From NCBI GenBank assembly GCA_035540495.1, contig DATLGL010000061.1, positions 41,142 through 105,141 on the forward strand: a stretch of 64,000 nucleotides of DNA, read 5' to 3'. The position numbers and the translations under genes are program-made. Numbering within the stretch: the first letter of the stretch is position 1; every line of letters starts with the position of its first letter. Of this stretch, positions 61,801-64,000 are shown in pieces. The notes under the pieces were generated by a model, which had not been told where the DNA came from, made no database searches, and saw nothing but the letters and a program-made list of their open reading frames with translations. This DNA comes from DASVEG01 sp035540495 (lineage in GTDB: Bacteria > Actinomycetota > Acidimicrobiia > Acidimicrobiales > CADCTF01).

Positions 61801-63459
61801 GGTCTCCGCGAGGTTGGCGATCATCTGGTTGATGTTGTCCTTGAGGTCGGCGACCTCGCCCTGGGCCTCGACCGCGATGCTCTGCGTCAGGTCGCCCTGG
61901 GTGACCGCGGTGGCCACGTCGGCGATCGCCCGGACCTGGGCGGTGAGCGAGCCCGCCATGCTGTTCACGTTGTCGGTCAGGTCCTTCCACGTGCCCGACA
62001 CGCCTCGCACCTGGGCCTGACCGCCGAGCTTGCCTTCCGTGCCCACCTCGCGGGCGACCCGGGTCACCTCGTCCGCGAACGACGACAGCTGGTCGACCAT
62101 CGTGTTGATCGTGTTCTTGAGCTCGAGGATCTCGCCCCGCACGTCGACGGTGATCTTCTTCGTCAGGTCGCCGTTCGCGACGGCCGTCGTGACCTGCGCG
62201 ATGTCGCGCACCTGCGACGTGAGCGAGTCGGCCATCGAGTTCACCGAATCCGTCAGGTCCTTCCACGTGCCGGACACGCCTCGCACCTGGGCCTGACCGC
62301 CGAGGTTCCCCTCGGTGCCCACCTCTCGCGCCACGCGAGTGACCTCGTCGGCGAACGACGACAGCTGATCGACCATCGTGTTCATCGTGTTCTTGAGCTC
62401 GAGGATCTCCCCCTCGACCTCGACCGTGATCTTCTGCGTCAGGTCGCCGCGCGCGACGGCGGTGGTGACCTGGGCGATGTTGCGCACCTGGCTCGTCAGG
62501 TTGGAAGCCATCGAGTTGACGTTGTCGGTCAGGTCCTTCCACGTGCCCGACACGCCACGCACCTGGGCCTGCCCGCCGAGCTTCCCTTCCGTCCCGACCT
62601 CGCGGGCCACCCGCGTCACCTCGTCGGCGAACGACGACAGCTGGTCGACCATCGTGTTGACGGTGCTCTTCAGCTCCAGCACCTCGCCCTTCACGTCCAC
62701 GGTGACCTTCTTCGAGAGGTCGCCGTTCGCGACCGCCGTCGTCACCTCTGCGATGTTGCGCACCTGGCTCGTCAGGTTCGCGGCCATCCCGTTCACCGAC
62801 TCGGTGAGGCTCTTCCACGTCCCCGAGACTCCCTTCACGCGCGCCTGGCCCCCCAGGCGGCCCTCCGTGCCCACTTCCCGTGCCACGCGCGTGACCTCGT
62901 CGGCGAACGACGAGAGCTGGTCGAGCATGCGGTTCGTCGTCTTCGCGATCTGCAGGAACTCGCCGCGCAGCGGCCGCCCGTCGCTCCGCAGGTCGATCTT
63001 CTTCGTGAGGTCGCCGGCGGCGACGGCCTCGATCGAGCGGGAGATCTCGGCGACCGGGCGCACCAGGTCGTCGATCAGCTCGTTGATCGCGTCGAGCGAC
63101 GCCGCCCACGTGCCGGCGGCGGCGGGAATCGACGCGCGGACGTCGAGACGGCCGTCGCGGCCGACGGCGCGCGAGACGCGCGCCAGCTCGGCCGTCGTCT
63201 CCTCGCGGCGCTCCGCGAGCTCGTTGAACGCGGCGTACAGCTCCCCGACGATGCCGGGTCGCGTGTTCCGCATCCGGACGCCGGAGTCGCCCGCGCGCGC
63301 AGCGCGGAGGCCGGCGAGGAGGGGCTCGAGGTCGCGCGCGTCGACCTGCTCGAGCGCTGAATTCTGGGCAGGGGCTGTGGCGGACCGGCTACCGGTCCTG
63401 CCGGGCTTCGGGGCAACGGCCAAGAGGGGGCTCCTCGGTCGGGGGTCGGGCTCCTGCAT
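58846..63459 (-). CDS. Cytosolic poly-HAMP hybrid histidine kinase with three receivers
   Basis: 1537 residues, no membrane helix. Five ~92-residue HAMP-pair repeats (about 85-550; four nearly identical copies), GAF (~566-716), a Gln/Glu coiled coil (~716-820), HisKA with H838 in NMSHELRTPLNSLLI, HATPase_c (NLLSNAMKFTEEGG, DTGIGIAPENL, GGTGLGLSISREI), then three receivers with Asp in VVLDADLP, IVLDLKLP and VLMDIMMPEMDGYE. Built like fungal group III kinases. First gene of the operon; probably senses osmotic or internal state and signals to the downstream receivers. Confidence 0.93.
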   Translation of the reverse strand: MQEPDPRPRSPLLAVAPKPGRTGSRSATAPAQNSALEQVDARDLEPLLAGLRAARAGDSGVRMRNTRPGIVGELYAAFNELAERREETTAELARVSRAVGRDGRLDVRASIPAAAGTWAASLDAINELIDDLVRPVAEISRSIEAVAAGDLTKKIDLRSDGRPLRGEFLQIAKTTNRMLDQLSSFADEVTRVAREVGTEGRLGGQARVKGVSGTWKSLTESVNGMAANLTSQVRNIAEVTTAVANGDLSKKVTVDVKGEVLELKSTVNTMVDQLSSFADEVTRVAREVGTEGKLGGQAQVRGVSGTWKDLTDNVNSMASNLTSQVRNIAQVTTAVARGDLTQKITVEVEGEILELKNTMNTMVDQLSSFADEVTRVAREVGTEGNLGGQAQVRGVSGTWKDLTDSVNSMADSLTSQVRDIAQVTTAVANGDLTKKITVDVRGEILELKNTINTMVDQLSSFADEVTRVAREVGTEGKLGGQAQVRGVSGTWKDLTDNVNSMAGSLTAQVRAIADVATAVTQGDLTQSIAVEAQGEVADLKDNINQMIANLAETTRRNEEQDWLKTNLARIGGLMQGQRDLQAVSRLLMSELTPTVSAQHGAFFLAEEAGDDVELRLVASYGYKARKNVPTSFKIGEGLVGQAALEATPILITEAPDDYVKIGSGLGEASPMNIIVMPIVFEEQVLGVIEFASLRAFSEVHQSFLDQVIETVGVVINTIIATTRTEELLEESQRLTGELQAQSIELQQQQEELRRSNAELESQAASLRASEELLQQQQEELQQTNEELQEKARLLAEQNRSIEVKNREIEMARLGLEEKAQQLALSSKYKSEFLANMSHELRTPLNSLLILAKLLGDNEEGNLTERQVEFARTIHHAGRDLLDLINDILDLSKVEAGKMDVLPTSVLLTDVAGRLEQAFAPLAANQGLALTIEVADGAPEAVVTDEQRLHQVLKNLLSNAMKFTEEGGVSLRISQAPADMVFTTPALAGAAQVVAFSVIDTGIGIAPENLRRVFESFQQADGTTSRKYGGTGLGLSISREITRLLGGEIRAESTLGEGSTFTLYLPDVYEPVDGTIAVDDDDETAGMVARAAQAQAVVTARAANAPTPSAKRSAGATVVGTLPPLDPDPLAPVLGDVPDDRASIQPGDRVILVVEADEGLARDAVDVIRARGAKALVAGRGGAALALTREFRPDAVVLDADLPYSDAGALLAHVKQDAELRHLPVHVISSTDERYRFLRGGAFGFTHKPVERAHVEALVANLLGFVERATRRVLVVEDDDAERAAISALLGAPDSVEVVAVSSGEEAQEALIASEIDCIVLDLKLPKSSGFSLLETLKGDERFRDIPVIIYTGKDLTRREETRLSKFAETIIVKDARSPERLLEETTLFLHQPGNQLPKDQQLMLEQLHASSAVLEGKRVLIVDDDVRNVFALTSVLERHGMSVMFAENGREGISTLEQHPDVDLVLMDIMMPEMDGYETMTEIRKRPQFSKLPIIALTAKAMKGDRERSIQAGASDYITKPVDVDQLLSLMRVWLYD
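61810..62913 (-). repeat. Four tandem 276-bp repeats encoding HAMP pairs
   Basis: In-frame direct repeats, unit 276 bp (92 codons), starting on the minus strand at 62913, 62637, 62361 and 62085. Each unit begins SSFADEVTRVAREVGTEG; copies differ at few residues. High DNA identity makes recombination and copy-number change possible. Confidence 0.9.
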
Positions 63460-63502
63460 CTCTACCCGTTTTCGTGCCTGGTTTAACGGACGGCGGCTCC
63501 GG

Positions 63503-64000
63503 TCAGGCGTGCGCGAGCGCCTGCTCGATGTCTCGCCACAGGCTCTCGACGGGCTCGAGCCCGACGCTCAGGCGGAGCAGGCCGGGCGGCACGCGGTCGC
63601 CCTCCCAGCGATGTCGCGACTCGATCGTCGAGCTGACGCCGCCGAGGCTCGTCGCGTTCGCGATCAGCTCCGTCGCCGTCTCGACCGCGCGCGCCGCCGC
63701 CGCGCTCGCGACGTCGAACGAGACGAGGCCGCCGAAGCCGGGATGCCGTACCACCCGCACGGCGGGGTGCGCGCGCAGCCGCTGCGCGAGGTCGCGCGCA
63801 GTCGCCGTCTGGCGGCCGACGCGGAGCTCGAGCGTCCGCAGCCCGCGCAGGAGCAGCCAGGCGGCGTCGGGCGAGGCCACGGCACCCGTGCGCGTGCGGT
63901 GCTCGAGCAGGCGCCCGTGGAGCGCCGGGTCGCGGACGACGAGGGCGCCCGCGAGCACGTCGTGGTGCCCTGCGAGCACCTTCGTCGCCGAGTGGAGGAC
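63503..64000 (-). CDS. Cys/Met-metabolism PLP enzyme, C-terminal part
   Basis: Open at the window edge; 165 residues visible. VLHSATKVLAGHHDVLAGAL contains the PLP Lys in SATK, and FGGLVSFDV, TSLGGVSSTIESRHRW and PPGLLRLSVGLEPVESLWRD are the C-terminal blocks of cystathionine gamma-synthase/lyase-type enzymes. Which reaction cannot be decided from this piece. Confidence 0.88.
   Translation of the reverse strand, partial: VLHSATKVLAGHHDVLAGALVVRDPALHGRLLEHRTRTGAVASPDAAWLLLRGLRTLELRVGRQTATARDLAQRLRAHPAVRVVRHPGFGGLVSFDVASAAAARAVETATELIANATSLGGVSSTIESRHRWEGDRVPPGLLRLSVGLEPVESLWRDIEQALAHA

Noticed and set aside
59701..63360. Long plus-strand open frame opposite the poly-HAMP kinase
   Set aside because: Arg/Asp/Leu-rich mirror of a highly biased gene with no domains; the minus-strand frame is a clear kinase.

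Overview
The window is very GC-rich, uses GTG starts freely and packs genes tightly with many 4-bp GTGA/ATGA overlaps. Bacterial Ku with a stand-alone LigD-type polymerase, a Ddn-like deazaflavin (F420) protein, a FadE34-like double acyl-CoA dehydrogenase next to a P450, and a type A RNase P RNA point to an actinobacterium. Acidimicrobiia (Ilumatobacter-like) is my best guess; that is inference, not a database result.

Layout. 0-6 kb: a glycerol/ether-lipid group (GlpD end, alkyl-DHAP synthase-like flavoprotein, membrane protein, GlpK-like kinase). 6-11 kb (minus): MoxR, DUF58, transglutaminase, a small kinase and a membrane peptide, joined by overlapping start/stop codons. 11-21.3 kb: a DNA double-strand-break region with LigD-Pol and Ku (minus) beside NurA-HerA and Mre11-Rad50 (plus), interrupted by a Rieske flavoprotein and a META lipoprotein. 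21-27.6 kb: housekeeping genes (pyruvate kinase-like, RNB ribonuclease, rnpB RNA, small proteins, YaaA). 27.8-30.3 kb: a CstR-like persulfide-responsive operon (regulator, MBL-rhodanese, TauE/SafE exporter) with a visible operator. 31.4-37.4 kb: a P450, enoyl-CoA hydratase, SDR and FadE34-like operon with a divergent TetR, followed by a frameshifted MFS gene.

38.6-47.6 kb is a regulatory block: PilZ, a pseudo-receiver/RsbW-like kinase, a large GAF-PAS phosphatase, a DksA-like protein, a DEAD-box helicase, an RsbQ-RsbP pair and a further PAS-GAF phosphatase. 47.7-54.6 kb holds a kinase-like protein, an SDR, a glycine-zipper peptide, a UvrD helicase, YceI, an acyl-CoA dehydrogenase with a glycine-rich insertion, and a Nudix hydrolase. 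54.6-63.5 kb is one minus-strand signalling operon: cytosolic poly-HAMP hybrid kinase, CheR, CheB, receiver-kinase and receiver-GAF-PP2C phosphatase. A cut-off transsulfuration enzyme ends the window.

The strongest candidates for something not well described are the co-location of archaeal-type end resection (Mre11-Rad50-HerA-NurA) with bacterial end joining (Ku-Pol), and the chained poly-HAMP/CheR/CheB/phosphatase operon close to a dense set of partner-switching phosphatases. No tRNA, rRNA, CRISPR array, insertion sequence or prophage was seen, and no stretch over 300 bases lacks a gene.
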